NCBI GenBank assembly: GCA_023213315.1
Contig: JAKCPI010004383.1
Span: 95,497 to 159,496, forward strand
Origin: Euborellia annulipes
Lineage: Eukaryota > Arthropoda > Insecta > Dermaptera > Anisolabididae
DNA length: 64,000 bases
Reading direction: 5' to 3'
Shown: positions 1 to 10,275 of the stretch, piece after piece
Layout of the letters: each line of letters opens with the position of its first letter
Numbering within the stretch: the first letter of the stretch is position 1
Notes under the pieces: model-generated
Seen by the model: only the letters and a program-made list of their open reading frames with translations
Databases searched by the model: none
Told to the model about the DNA's origin: nothing
Translations under genes and position numbers: made by a program

Positions 1-236
1 CTTCTCTTCTGAATATGTAAATAACATATATGATCTCTTGTATTAATACATTTTACTGAAAACGAGAAATAAATTTACTACGAATGGTTGCCTACACACA
101 GGCGTATTCGAAACTCTGATTCGAACTCTACGGTTCGTTAATATGGCTCAAAAAAATGTATAAGGAAAAATAATTCTATGATTCGAATAGTGATTTTATC
201 CTATTATATGAAAAATTGTATAGTAGATAGTGGATA
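1..236. other. AT-rich DNA without recognised feature
   Basis: I see no open frame, RNA gene or repeat end here. The stretch leads directly into the long inverted repeat that begins at about 237. Confidence 0.5.
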
Positions 237-560
237 ATAGATATTAATGAGAAAAACAAACTTGAACAAATTATTATAGGAATTTCGAATCGAAAATAAT
301 TTCCTGAAGTAAGATAAATAAAAGGCCAAGCAGCTATGTTTCTATCTTTATTATAGAACCCATAGCAATGTTTCGTTCGACCATGAGACCATCTTCATGG
401 CTAGGGTCGAAGATGGTCGCATAGTCAACCGAAACGACGCTGTGGGTCCTATAATAAGAAACATAGCTGCTTGGCCTTTTATCTTACTACAGGAAAATTA
501 TTTTCGATTCGAAATTCCTATAATAATTTGTTCAAGTTTGTTTTCCTCATTAATATCTAT
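237..560. repeat. Long inverted repeat with degenerate hammerhead-like centre
   Basis: The left arm (about 237-372) is the reverse complement of the right arm (about 440-560); the outermost bases are ATAGATATTAATGAG against CTCATTAATATCTAT. The loop carries a decayed hammerhead-like core on each strand. On the plus strand CGAAGA, a short GGT/ACC stem and CGAAACGAC lie at about 401-440; on the minus strand a related copy ends in CGAAACATT near 368. The arms are thus two outward-reading copies of one hammerhead-tailed repeat. There is no coding capacity. The superfamily is not assigned; an inverted pair of Penelope-type tails is an inference. Confidence 0.6.
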
Positions 561-1184
561 GAATTCCTCCTAAGAGTATATTAATTTTTAAATCGCGTTA
601 ATTGCATAATTATTTATATTTATTATAGCAGCTCTAAAACATTTAGATGTTGATTTATGTTTATTTTATCTTAGATAAACGTGTATAATTCTTTTACCCC
701 TACCCTCTTCACTAATCTATATTTATTTTTCCCTCTTCTAACCTCCATGTGCCTTCACTCTTATCATTTGCCTATTAAATTAAATGAGTAGACTTCTCAA
801 GAAAAATCATAACTTCCAAAGCTATAAAGTAAATATTAGTTTGTAATTTGCATAAACAAATATATATATACTGTATATGCGAATTAGTCAATAACACGAC
901 TATAATCTTCTTGATACTTAAGGATGAATTTTAATTTATTCTCACCGGGTTGCATTAAATTATCTGTAAAATTTTTATTTTATTAATATTAAAAAAAATA
1001 AAATTGCCAGCTGGAATATTAAAAGAAAACCTCTAAAAAAAGAGTTATTTTCTTAATTAAATCCCCAGTGGATAGCTTAATTATAAATTCCATTCAAACA
1101 AAATATTTTAATTAAAAATATATTAGAATACATTAACTTAGCAAAGAATTTACAGAATATTAAACTTAATAAAATGGACATGTC
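561..1184. other. AT-rich intergenic DNA
   Basis: Homopolymer A and T runs and many in-frame stops. I see no supported feature. Confidence 0.5.
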
Positions 1185-1450
1185 AAGATAGAAAAATCGT
1201 ATCGTATAGGTGTTTTCCCAATTTGATGATGCTACCTATATTTTTCCTTGCTAAAGCAACTTCCGGCTTTCGCACCGAGTTTATATTGTTCTCATTTCGA
1301 ATCTCGAGGGTACACTTGACCCAGAAACCTGCAATTTATGGCCGACTCGAGGATCTTCACCGAAATCTGCTCGGCTTTCAAAGTCCATTCAATTAGTTCT
1401 TGTCCCCAAGAACTAAAGACACGTAAACCGGAAGCTCGAATTAACACCAT
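1185..1450. other. Higher-GC unique island, possible regulatory sequence
   Basis: This stretch stands out from its AT-rich flanks and matches none of the repeats in the window. It contains TTTATGGCC (about 1337) and TCGAGGGTACACTTGACC (about 1302). All six frames are closed within short distances, so an exon is unlikely. A conserved non-coding element is the simplest inference, testable only by cross-species alignment. Confidence 0.3.
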
Positions 1451-2215
1451 CAGCGAATACATCAACAACTTAACGTTTTCATACTAAAATATCCTCAAAT
1501 TGAGTGTAAAATTTTAATCTTCAACATTCTATTTTTGTTTTATAAAAAAAAAAAAAAAATATTATTGGAAAATGTTTCTTAAAATTATTCTTTACAAAAC
1601 AATATATTTTGTTTTTATTGGAAAACGAGCTACAAGAATCTCCAATGATTGGATGAAAAAGGAAAAAATTCCATCAGTTCTTTTCTCTCTTTCTCTCTCA
1701 TATTTTTCTTTTATTATTCTTCAATTCATTCAGAAAATACTTTTAAAGAAAGTGGAAAATAATATTAAAAAAAATGAATTCATTTATTTGGGCTAAGGGT
1801 TTTTTTTTTTTAATTTCATTTATTTATTTATTTATTTATTTTGTTTAAGGGGAAGTAGGAGCGGCCGTCTGAAAGAACTAAAAAAAAAAAAAAAAATCAT
1901 TGTGTGGTTTTATGAAACCATGATGCAAGTGAAACTTTTTTCGGATCGTAGGCGTTTAACTGAAAATTTTCAGGAAATTATTCAATTAAGGGTATTAAAA
2001 TCGCGTTTTTAATCTAAACTTAATAATTGGAAAATGAAGATTGATAATGGGAAATCAATAGACCCTTGTTAAAAACTGAGAATAATATTAGCAATTGAAG
2101 ATTTGAATCATTTTAAATTATTTAAAAAAATATATTTTATCAATTTAAAAATTGAATAATTAAATCTCACAATTATTTTTTTTATAATTCGTCATATATA
2201 TTAAATTTCAACTTT
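1451..2215. other. AT-rich DNA with A/T homopolymers
   Basis: Long A and T runs (about 1543, 1800, 1880) and a short ATTT repeat (about 1817-1841). A 74-codon open frame at 1572-1796 is compositionally ordinary AT-rich DNA and is not supported as a gene. Confidence 0.45.
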
Positions 2216-2223
2216 CTTGCTTG

Positions 2224-2261
2224 TGACGTCATGGCTTGGAGCGGCACGACCTTTGACGTCA
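2224..2261. promoter_or_regulatory. Two exact CRE palindromes 30 bp apart
   Basis: TGACGTCA occurs at 2224-2231 and again at 2254-2261. The surrounding about 30 bases are also loosely repeated (TGACGTCATGGCTTGG against TGACGTCACGGTTTGT), so this is a small tandem duplication carrying a CREB/ATF-type site in each unit. The 8-mer should be rare in DNA this AT-rich. Function is inferred only. Confidence 0.35.
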
Positions 2262-2766
2262 CGGTTTGTAACGCGACATGCTGATAGAAGAGAGAAAAAA
2301 TTTGAGAGGATCAAATAAAAGTTTCACTTTAAAAAAAAAAAAAAACTAGACTCTTATAAGGAATTTTTCAATGCCGTTTTTTTTTAATGAATTAAATTCA
2401 TAAAGGATTATTGTAACAGAAAGATGACTTATTAAAAAAATTATGAAAATTAATTTTTTGTTATCAAGCAAATACAGAAAAACAAACTGTTACAATAATT
2501 TAAATTTTTTTTTAGAATGGAAAAGAACAAGTACAAATGCAGTGGTGTGACTTTTTGGCTAAATTTTTAATACCCCTAACGCAGAAAATTTTTTCTTTAA
2601 TATTAATAACGGTTATCGTAATAAGTCTTAGTGTGAGTGTTTTTACTAAAAAAAAATTATCCTTTAATTTTAAATAATCCTATTTGTGGTAAATTTTACA
2701 CAGAGATTGTCTCAATTATAAAGTTTCTTTTGTCAGTATTTTATTTAATTTAATTGGAAAGTAATA

Positions 2767-3421
2767 TCTATATATAATAATTGCGGTGTGTCCGTCTGTC
2801 CGTCTGTCCGTCTGTCTGTCCGTCTGTCACGCTCTGTTTGACCAACTTCCCGTTGGAATTTTGAAACGAAATTTTGCAGTCTTATAAAGGACGTTATGGA
2901 GAGTCCCGGAAAAATACTCGGGTTCCCAAATTCCTATAACTTTTTGAGTTATTAATTGCTAAAGTTACGATTTCTCCCATAGGAAATGTATAGAGAAATA
3001 TTTAAGTATTCTTTGCAGTTGTGTATTCTTTGAATGTAAACAAATCCTCAAGCAGGCACTGGACTGGAATACTTAGTTGTTAGTATTAAGAGATTTTCTT
3101 TTCATAATTAAGAAAAGGCGAGGGTCCGCCGCAGGCGGGCCCGAGCCAGCTGATGGGGGTCCAGGGGGGCGTAGCCCCCCTGTCTAGACGCCAGCCCGTT
3201 TCTCATAATTAAGAAAGGCGAGGGTCCGCCGCAGGCGGGCCCGAGCCAGCTGGCGGGGGGTCAGGGGGGCGTAGCCCCCCTGTCTAGACGCCAGCCCGTT
3301 TCTCATAATTAAGAAAGGCGAGGGTCCGCCGCAGGCGGGCCCGAGCCAGCTGGTGGGGGTCCAGGGGGGCGAAGCCCCCTGGCTAGACGCGGAGCCCGCC
3401 GAAGGCGGGCGGCGCGGCTAG
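2767..3421 (+). mobile_element. Complete non-autonomous Helitron
   Basis: The 5' end is TCTATATATAATAA preceded by host A (2766). The 3' end is a GC-rich hairpin (GCCCGCC-GAA-GGCGGGC, about 3394-3410), then a short spacer and CTAG (3418-3421), followed by host T. This is the Helitron signature: insertion between A and T, 5' TC, 3' hairpin then CTRR, no target duplication. After the 5' end comes a run of GTCCGTCTGTC repeats. No Rep/helicase ORF is present, so movement would depend on an autonomous partner elsewhere. The last 320 bp are very GC-rich against AT-rich flanks. A second copy of the 5' end lies at 7528-7807 on the other strand. Confidence 0.85.
3101..3421 (+). repeat. GC-rich 100-bp tandem repeat inside the Helitron 3' end
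   Basis: Three units start at about 3101, 3201 and 3301, each opening with CATAATTAAGAAA and continuing through GGCGAGGGTCCGCCG and GGGGGGCGTAGCCCCCC. The last unit diverges into the terminal hairpin and CTAG. The inner GGGGGGCG/AGCCCCC palindrome may act as extra hairpins. The likely origin is slippage or rolling-circle duplication at the 3' end. Confidence 0.85.
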
Positions 3422-3726
3422 TAATTTTAATATATTTTATCGCTCTGAACGGGAATAATAATTTATTTAATTATTTCCCACAAACTATTCCATTCTTAAT
3501 TATCCATTTAAAAAATTAATCTCACCGTCAACAATTAGAAATTAAATTATTAAAATAATACTTTGTAAAATTATTTTTAATTTTAAATTATTCAATTTTA
3601 ATTAAAATGTAATTTTTTATAACCACTTGTTTAGTAAAATAAACATGCTTACTGATATGTTTGATAATTTAACGACTAAATAATTATATCACCAATAAAT
3701 ATGTTTATTCAGTATATGTAAAAAAA

Positions 3727-3917
3727 ATAATAGTTTAACCCTATGATGAGCTAGAGGGTGGCAATCCCTTTGGGCATCATCAAAATGAAAATGGTTTCGA
3801 ATTAGCAAATGGGTCTTGTCAGTCGATACATAATTTACCCTCAAGGCCGATGCGATAAATCCTCACGAACACCGCTTTACCGACATTTTACACCGTCATT
3901 ACAGGAAATCGATGTTA

Positions 3918-3949
<32 letters not shown>

Positions 3950-3954
3950 GTAAA
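3727..3954 (+). mobile_element. Retroposed element 3' end with long polyA
   Basis: A non-AT-rich segment (from about GTTTAACCCTATGATGAG) ends in ATGTTATC followed by an A run of more than 20 bases, the mark of a retroposon or processed transcript. I see no reading frame and no clear tRNA B box, so the source (SINE, LINE tail or cellular RNA) is unknown. Target duplications are not clear. Confidence 0.5.
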
Positions 3955-4197
3955 AAGAATGCAGACCTCAACCCAATTGGAGCTTACGTACGTCGCTGGA
4001 CCACAGTGGACAAGCAGCGTAAAATTAGCTTTCCATTCAATTTCCCTATCAATTTTTATCTTTCTCTTACCTATATGTATATGTTAATATATATATAAAG
4101 AAAGAAAGTATTGGATTCATGTCAAAAATACAATGTTGAGATTTTGATGGATATACATAAAGCAGGAAGGAATTGAACTAGGAGGTTGAAGTTTTAT

Positions 4198-4310
4198 ATT
4201 TAACAAGACATGTGAGTGTTTTTTATTGGTAAGGCCAAACATCCCCTGGCCCCCGGGAATCGAACCCAGGATCTCCGCCTTTCCGGGGCATAGGCGCTGC
4301 TAAGTTAGGC
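4198..4310 (-). mobile_element. tRNA-derived SINE, class C
   Basis: On the minus strand the B box GGTTCGATTCCCGG (about 4258-4275) follows GGAGATCCT, as in a tRNA T-arm. A TTTTTTATTGGTAAGGCC tail matches the copy at 39802-39975. The element interrupts family X exactly between TTTATATTTAA and TAAGTTAGGC. It is inferred to be a Pol III-derived retroposon, now inactive. Confidence 0.6.
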
Positions 4311-4536
4311 AGCGTGAAAATAAGCTTTTAATCAAAATCGACCAAAGAGTACTAGTACTTTACTGATGTAGTTTTTCAGTTTTTTCCGATTTTCTCAAAA
4401 GTCGCTACAATGATTTTGATTAAAATTCAAATGTCAATTATTTTTCAGATGCTCTTTGAAACGTATATTCTCATTTTGCAATTGAAATCTTCTGAAGACC
4501 ACTTTACTCTTGTACTTCATAGGAAAGATAGGAGAA

Positions 4537-4803
4537 GCCCACGGGGCGTGGTGTAGAGGTTAGCGTGCTAACCTCATATACCAAACGTCGCGGGTTCGGA
4601 CCCCAGGCAGTCCGATGATTTTATTTAAGCCATCTGGATACCAGATGGCTTAAATAAAAATGCCTGGACCCTAATATATATAAATTCATAAATAACGGTT
4701 ATCGTAAATGTCTTATATGGCCTGAGCTGCCGAAAAGACAGTGTGAATGTGTGTGTGAGTGTGAGTGTGAATGAGAAAAAGTGTGAATGTTTTAAAAAAA
4801 AAA
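4537..4803 (+). mobile_element. tRNA-derived SINE, class A, with target duplication
   Basis: The tRNA-like head has an A-box-like GGTGTAGAGGTTAGCG and a B box GGGTTCGGACCCC. Next come a hairpin (TTAAGCCATCTGG-ATA-CCAGATGGCTTAA), the domain TATGGCCTGAGCTGCCG, a GTGTGA-rich tract and an A tail. AAAGATAGGAGAA flanks it at 4524-4536 and 4804-4816, a 13-bp target duplication that also marks the break in family X. This is the reference copy of the class; at least nine more are in the window, mostly on the minus strand. Confidence 0.9.
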
Positions 4804-5164
4804 AAAGATAGGAGAAATGGTTGCCATGGCAACAAAATATATAAGGACCGCAATTAGGTCAATACTGAACAACACACCATGCAGGAATCTCAAATTTAAA
4901 AAATCTGTCACAAGAGTCGGAAAATGAATTTGAAAAAACTCTAATACTACCTCAGTAAAATGTATTAATATTTCAAACAATTTTCAGGACAAAATTAGAG
5001 TATACATTTTAAAGAGGATCTGACAAATAATTGATTTATGAATTTTAATCAAAATCGTTAGAGGCGATTTTGAGAAATTTGAAAAAAAAAAACTGAAAAA
5101 ATGTTGCAACCAATATGTGATAAAAATGACTTCGAAGTGGTTCATATTATCAAACCTCAAACCT

Positions 5165-5262
5165 GTATCTCTTAAAAATTTATTTCATTTGATTTGACTA
5201 CAAATCATTTGAAATAAATAGGGATGGCCTTAGATGCCGAAAAAGAACTTAAAAAAAAAACT
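5165..5262 (+). mobile_element. SINE class B, 3' fragment
   Basis: TTATTTCATTTGATTTG, a weak hairpin with CAAATCATTTGAAATAAAT, then GATGGCCTTAGATGCCG and an A tail match the 3' half of class B SINEs (compare 22493-22688, opposite strand). The tRNA-like head is missing: 5' truncation, as is usual for retroposons. Confidence 0.65.
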
Positions 5263-5873
5263 GCATTTCTTAAAATAGATTGTTAAATTAATTTTTTTTT
5301 TGCCTTAATTGTACCTCAAACCCCTAAATTGTACCACCTATGCTATTATTTTTCAACTTCTGGAGGTAATCCCTGACATCGGCTAAGCTTTTGTATCATC
5401 GTTAGCGTAAATATTCGTCCCTAGCATATGCCTCTTAAGAGGACATTGGGACCCCTCAAGTCTTATATACTTCGTTTATACCCATGTTGAAGAATATAAA
5501 ATTTTAACATTATTTTTCTCTATCTATATTTCTATTTTTTTTTTTTTTTTTAATTTTTGATTTTGAATTTCGGGGAGGGGGGGGGGTGTAGTATGTCATC
5601 ATCATCAAATGATTAGTCTTCGAATCCCGACCATCGCGTGAGCCATTCAAATGGCATACTAACATTAAATTCACGTCGGTGTAGGCTCTATTGTCTTCCA
5701 CCTTTCAAAAGCCACAATGACAAGTCTCAAGTGTTGGTGTGCCATTTGGTTGACAGATTTTGAGAGACAAATCATTTAAGGATTATATTACAAAAAATAA
5801 TTTACAAAATTCTTTAAAGAGTCTTGTCGAAAAGTTGCTTGGAATAAATTTATTCCAATTTTTTACTTTCTCT
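5263..5873. other. Intergenic DNA between SINE and X copies
   Basis: Contains a poly-T/poly-G tract around 5536-5586 and no supported gene. Short minus- and plus-strand frames here run through low-complexity sequence. Confidence 0.45.
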
Positions 5874-6540
5874 TACCTATGTATATATGTAATATATATA
5901 TATAGAGAGAAAGTATTGGATTCATGTCAAAAATTCGATGTCGAGATTTTGATGGATCTTCACGTTTTGAGGTCCCCTGAATCAAAAAGTGGTTTTCGCG
6001 ACATGGTCTGTCTGTGTGTCTGTGTGTGTGTCTGTGTGTCTGTGAACAAAATATCTCAAGAACGAAAAGAGCTAGGAAGTTGAAATTTTATATTTAAGTT
6101 AGGCACCCCCATGGGACGTGACACGAAGCTTTTGAACAAAATCGACCAAAAAGTACTAGTACTTTACTGATTCACTTTTCAGTTTTTTTCGATTTTCTCA
6201 AAATTTGCTCCAACGATTTTGGTTTTTAATTCAAAAATCAATTATTTTTTAGATTCTCTATAAAATGTATATTCTCATTTTGTGATTGAAATCTTCTGAA
6301 GACCACTTTACTCTTGTACTCCATAGAAAAGATAGGAGAAATGGTTGCCATGGTATCAAAATATAAATATTTTCCCATACTTATAAATTTTACATCTTGA
6401 ATTCAATTGTACCCTACTGTCGGAAACTAAATACATGTCGACACAAAAAATCTGGTGTGACAAGCACAGAAGACAACTTTCGATTACCGAATGTAAGAGA
6501 AAGTTGTGTGCTGTGGCATCACACCAGATTTTTTTTTTTT
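5874..6540 (+). mobile_element. Family X repeat, near full-length reference copy
   Basis: Order of parts: the 5' hairpin CTTTCTCTTACC...AGAGAGAAAG; GATGTCGAGATTTTGATGG; ACGTTTTGAGGTCCCCTGAA; a CTGTGTGT microsatellite; AAGTACTAGTACTTTACTG; TTGCCATGG; TCGACACAAAAAATC; and a long 3' palindrome (about 6446-6530) running from AATCTGGTGTGA to TCACACCAGATT. That palindrome contains a second CTTTC...TAAGAGAAAG core. It has no ORF beyond microsatellite frames. About 670 bp. Superfamily unknown: no convincing TIR or target duplication, though the two hairpin ends recall single-strand or rolling-circle elements. Confidence 0.85.
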
Positions 6541-6947
6541 TAATCGCAATATTAACCCTTTCTTTTACAACAGAGCTTTATTATCCAAAGGTTACTGGTT
6601 TATTTTGTAGAGGAAAAACCATGATATTTATGGAGGAGGAGTTTCTCCGTTGAAAACTATCCTAGATGTCCGCATATTCCGAAAGACACATTAAAAAAAA
6701 TTTTTAACACCTAATTTCACACAATCCTTTTTTTCTCACTCTCAATCGTCTATAGAAAGAATAGAAAATAAATAGAGTATCTCTATTACTGTAATCGGTG
6801 TAACGCCAAGTGTCATTCTTAAAAACTTACCAACATGGGAGAAACAAAGAACTTTTTTTCGCTATAAAAATAAATTAATAATGTCACCATTTGGAAACAA
6901 GAGAGTTTTTTTTTTTCAATTCTCTTTTAATTTGGTCACATTCAGAG
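6541..6947. other. AT-rich intergenic DNA
   Basis: Nothing beyond T and A runs. A short plus frame across 6435-6653 is mostly the X end and is not a gene. Confidence 0.4.
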
Positions 6948-7020
6948 ACCAATTAGCCGAGCGGAGTAAAGTAATTGATTTCTAATTTAAGACGGTTCTG
7001 GTTCAATTCTAGTTTATGGT
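6948..7020 (+). tRNA. Leu/Ser-type tRNA-like sequence, probably pseudogene or SINE head
   Basis: ATTAGCCGAGCGGAGTAAAG resembles a class II tRNA D-arm and A box, and GGTTCTGGTTCAATTC resembles the variable-arm/T-arm B box about 45 bases later. The acceptor ends do not pair convincingly and no CCA or T-run terminator sits at a proper distance, so an active tRNA is unlikely. A covariance-model search would decide. Confidence 0.35.
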
Positions 7021-7195
7021 AAACATTTCTAATCCATCAGTGATGACTCCTGATTCAGAAATGAGATATCTTCTTGCTAATAGTAATAAAAATCACTAGT
7101 CAGACCGATGTAAGATAGAAAAATAGATATTTGGAATATAGATAGTTAAATAATAACGCTTGTATTTCTAGTGTATATTCAGGCCAAATTTATTT

Positions 7196-7254
7196 CCACT
7201 ATAGAGCCGACGTTTCGGTAGTCTAAACGCCTCCCTTCTTCAGGACTATTGTGG
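7196..7254 (-). ncRNA. Small hammerhead ribozyme motif (PLE type)
   Basis: On the minus strand CTGAAGA (7237-7243), a weak stem II, then CGAAAC and the cleavage triplet GTC (7209-7211). Stem I pairs CCACaATAG upstream with CTATaGTGG downstream, including a matched A·A bulge. Stem III is absent: the conserved A-C-G-U after GAA is self-complementary. This fits the published small hammerhead variants associated with Penelope-like elements, which cleave as dimers. A GAAATAAAT motif follows downstream. Confidence 0.65.
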
Positions 7255-7280
7255 TGTTAATCATTTCATAAATTACATAA

Positions 7281-7517
7281 TTTTTTTTTAACACACTTTT
7301 TTTCCCATTCACACTCACACTCACACACATGCACTTAGGCCTTATAGGACTTTGACGATAACCGTTGTTAATGAAAACATCCATAGCGGGTCCAGACATT
7401 CTTATTTAAGTCATTTAGTATCCAAATGGCTTAAATAAAATCATGGGACTGCCTAGAATCCGAACCCGCGATCCTTGGTATACAAGACAGGCGGGCGCTA
7501 CCAACTACACCAAGCCC
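7281..7517 (-). mobile_element. SINE class A
   Basis: Poly-T, a CACTCACAC tract, CTTAGGCCTTATAGGAC, AACCGTTG, the hairpin TTAAGTCATTTAGTATCC, a B box (reverse complement GGGTTCGGATTC) and a head ending CACCAAGCCC. The match is full length apart from base decay. Target duplication is not clear. Confidence 0.8.
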
Positions 7518-7527
7518 AAATTTTTAT

Positions 7528-7807
7528 TACTATTCCAATTCAGTGTCTGCTTAAGGATTTGTTTACATCCATAGAATATATAAATGCAAAGAATACATAG
7601 ATCTTTCTCTATACATTTCCTATGGGAGAAATCGTAATTTTAGGAATTAATAACTCAAAAAGTTATAGGAATTTCGGGACCTGAGTATTTTTCCGGGACC
7701 CTCCTTAACGTCCTCTATAAGACTGCAAAATTTCGTTTCAAAATTCCAACGGGGAGTTGGTCAAACAGAGCGTGACAGACGGACACTCCGCTATTATTAT
7801 ATATAGA
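7528..7807 (-). mobile_element. Helitron 5' end, truncated
   Basis: Reverse complement of the Helitron at 2767-3421: the 5' terminus TCTATATATAATAATAGCGG starts at 7807 next to host A (7808) and includes GTCCGTCTGTCACGCTC. The match continues to about 7528, then ends next to a SINE. The GC-rich 3' end and CTAG are missing. Confidence 0.75.
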
Positions 7808-9260
7808 TTAGCTATATATTTTTTAGATAAAGAAATTTTGCGAGATGAATTTTGTGTTTGATTTCGAATATCCTTCTCCCTAAACCCGAACCTAAACTTC
7901 CCGGTTTCGTAGCGGACTGACTACCTTCTTAGGTCGCGGACCGAATATGTTTTACAACGATGGTATGTTCTCCACATTAGTTTATTTGACAATAAAATAT
8001 TTCCTTTAAAAAAGAAAATGGATAGATGGATATATTAAAAAAATTGAACTATTCCATCCCCTTGATTTATTGAAAAATTCAAATGACTTACATATAAAGA
8101 GAAGAAAAATAAAAAACGGAATATTAAAAGTTAAATTTGCAAAGTTTCATTTCTCAATCCCAATACGATTGGATCATCTTTTTACTTTTTTTTTTTTTTT
8201 TTTAATAAATCTAATATATTTTCACTAGTTTTCTCTTATCTCTCTATAAATTTTATTTAAAAATGTGGCTTACTCTGTCTGTGAAGCCATTAGTTTAACA
8301 TTTTTGGCGTCTTCTGATGTATTTGACACATGTCAAGTTAAACATGAAATATGTACTATACTATACTACTATTTATATTGCTATTAAATAAACTTTTTTG
8401 AATTTTTATAAATGCTAATTTTTCACTTACAAATGTTCAGTCACAATTGTAAAAAAAAAAAAATATTTAATTCCACTTCCAGTTTTTATAAGCATAAATT
8501 CACCTCCCAATCACTTCATTTGCCCCTAGTTCTATTGAAATAGAATTCTAAAATGGCGATTTTTAGGAATATTCGATAAGTACTATTATTATCTATAAAT
8601 TTTCCACAATATTAGTTTTTCCCAATGATAAAAAAAGACTTATCTTTTCGATATCAAGTTCCTCTCTTCAACTTTTTTATCCCTTAAAATATTTTGCACT
8701 GGCTCTCCATTTTTTTCGAATAAAAAAAAAAAATCGCATTTTCAGATGATGCATATCTATTTTGACGTTAAATTTTTTCCCCTACTCAAAAACACATCTA
8801 CCTTACTACTTGGTTTTTAAACCTCATTTTTTTATTCGACAACACAAAAATCCTTTTTCATCCTTGAGGCTTGAGATCGTATTTTCTCCTCACCGCCGGT
8901 GTGTGTGCCCATTCACCCTTTTTTTTTTTTATTTCCGAGAAATCAATTATAACTGCTCCATTTTGGGAGAGACCCAGAGAGAGAGAAGAGTTTGAGAGGG
9001 AAGAGAGAGAGAGAGAGAGATGGGGTTGAATCGATAAAGTTACTGCAAAGGGAAATTGGCCTGAGTTGAGGTCTTAATCATGACCACTTAGAAGAGTCTC
9101 CCCCAACCTCTTTTCACCACCTCCTTTCATGTACAACAACTCACCTCTTCAATAAGGTTCAAGTGTTTCCCTCTCGGATTTCACTTTTCTAATTGATTTA
9201 AAAATAAAAATAAAAACATCTCGAAAAAAAGAAAAAAAAAAAAAATTATTTATTAATATT
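7808..9260. other. AT-rich DNA with GA microsatellite
   Basis: Holds a GA repeat (about 8985-9020) followed by a repeat-free moderate-GC stretch (about 9030-9180) including GGTCTTAATCATGACC. No supported gene; the 77-codon plus frame near 8762-8995 is low-complexity. Confidence 0.4.
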
Positions 9261-9356
9261 GAAGGTTATGGAGAAAATACACCAGAGGTTGCTTTCCTCA
9301 TTAAAATAATTTATTTGGCAAATAATTCAGGTCGCGTGTATTTTCTCCATAACCTT
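9261..9356. repeat. Hairpin with 22-bp perfect stem
   Basis: GAAGGTTATGGAGAAAATAC (9261-9280, extending to ACAC-type pairing) is the reverse complement of GTATTTTCTCCATAACCTT (9338-9356); the loop is about 50 bases. The size and perfect arm resemble a precursor hairpin or a small inverted repeat. No TIR element ends or target duplication are evident. Whether it is transcribed is unknown. Confidence 0.55.
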
Positions 9357-9621
9357 TACGATTTGTCCCAGCATACCGGTACTTAACTCCTACTATTTAT
9401 TAATTTGTTTGTATTAAAAAGTTTTTATACCTAAAGGAAAAGGAAAGGAATTTTTTTAATATGATAAAGAAAAAAAGACATAAGAAAGGAAAATATTCTC
9501 TTAAGACTCCTTTAATATATATGAACATTTATACAGTATTTTTCTTAAAAATATATAAAAACGTGTTATTTTTCTAAACTTTTAATAAACAAAAATAATT
9601 CAATATTTTGTTCTTAAGATT

Positions 9622-9894
9622 AGGGGTCGTCCACATATTACGTAACACGATAGGGGATGGGGAGGGGTCTGGACAAAACGTTACTAATTTTGACATAACA
9701 ATTGAATTAAAATTTTTTGAAAAAAAAAGGTCGAATGATATGAATTTTGTATGAGAAATTTTATTCGGGGGGGGGGGGGGATAGTTCTATGTTGTGACAT
9801 AATATTTGTAGAGGGTTTGTTTGTATGTGACTAACTGTGACATTGGAGTGGGGACTAGAAAATCATCAAAAAACGTAATATATGGACGACCCCT
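9622..9894. mobile_element. TIR miniature element (AGGGGTCGTCC ends)
   Basis: Terminal inverted repeats AGGGGTCGTCCACATATTA and (reverse complement of the right end) AGGGGTCGTCCATATATTA, each followed by ACGT. About 273 bp, with a poly-G run near 9768 and no ORF. This is a cut-and-paste MITE by structure; the superfamily is not assigned. The ACGTAA sub-end is shared with the element at 20031-20302. Confidence 0.75.
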
Positions 9895-9969
9895 TAGATA
9901 TAATTAAATCTTATTTCAAGATCTAAGCAGTCTGTCCTAATTGATGAAATTTATTTATATCATTTTGGC

Positions 9970-10070
9970 TCTAGTCGGCGCCACAAGAGTCTGATGTGCT
10001 CAGGAGTGATGCCTTGAGTTTAGGCAACCAAAATGCTTAGCTGTCGCAAGTATTGTCTTAAAAGTTTTTC
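9970..10070 (+). repeat. Partial copy of the adjacent palindrome arms
   Basis: AGTCGGCGCCACAAG, GGTGATGCCTTGAG-like sequence and AATGCTTAGCTGTCGC match, in the same order, pieces of the right arms of the two palindromes at 10086-10265 and 10276-10372. This looks like a deleted third copy of the unit. Confidence 0.5.
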
Positions 10071-10085
10071 CACTTAAGTTACATT

Positions 10086-10265
10086 AAAAAAAAAGATAAT
10101 TTATTTATTTTAAAAATATTGATTTGCTTGACTAAACTCAAGACTTTATTCTCGAGCACTTGTGGCGCCGAAAGTACAGTCGGCGCCACAAGTGCCTGAT
10201 CTACTCGAGAGTTGAGCTTAGTCAACCAAACCAATATTTTTAAAATTAATAAATCATCTTTTTTA
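10086..10265. repeat. Palindrome with about 85-bp arms
   Basis: AAAAGATAATTTATTTATT...GCACTTGTGGCGCCGA and its reverse complement meet around 10177 (CCGAAAGTACAGTCGG). The arms are imperfect but continuous. The sequence would extrude or fold as a long hairpin. Confidence 0.8.
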
Positions 10266-10275
10266 AATCCAACTG

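Larger units (their letters stand above)
4059..5105 (+). mobile_element. Family X repeat, interrupted by two SINEs, with an inverted partner
   Basis: Starts with the X 5' hairpin (CTTTCTCTTACC, TA-rich loop, then GAAAGAAAG) and follows the X consensus to about 4850. It is split by a class C SINE (about 4198-4310) and by a class A SINE (4537-4803, with target duplication). From about 4920 to 5105 a minus-strand X fragment follows, so the locus is a decayed inverted dimer. There is no coding capacity. See 5874-6540 for an uninterrupted copy. Confidence 0.8.

Noticed and set aside
5760..6083. 107-codon plus-strand frame with a Val/Cys microsatellite part
   Set aside because: It lies in family X; the Cys/Val stretch is a GTGTCTGT microsatellite and the frame is not kept in other X copies.
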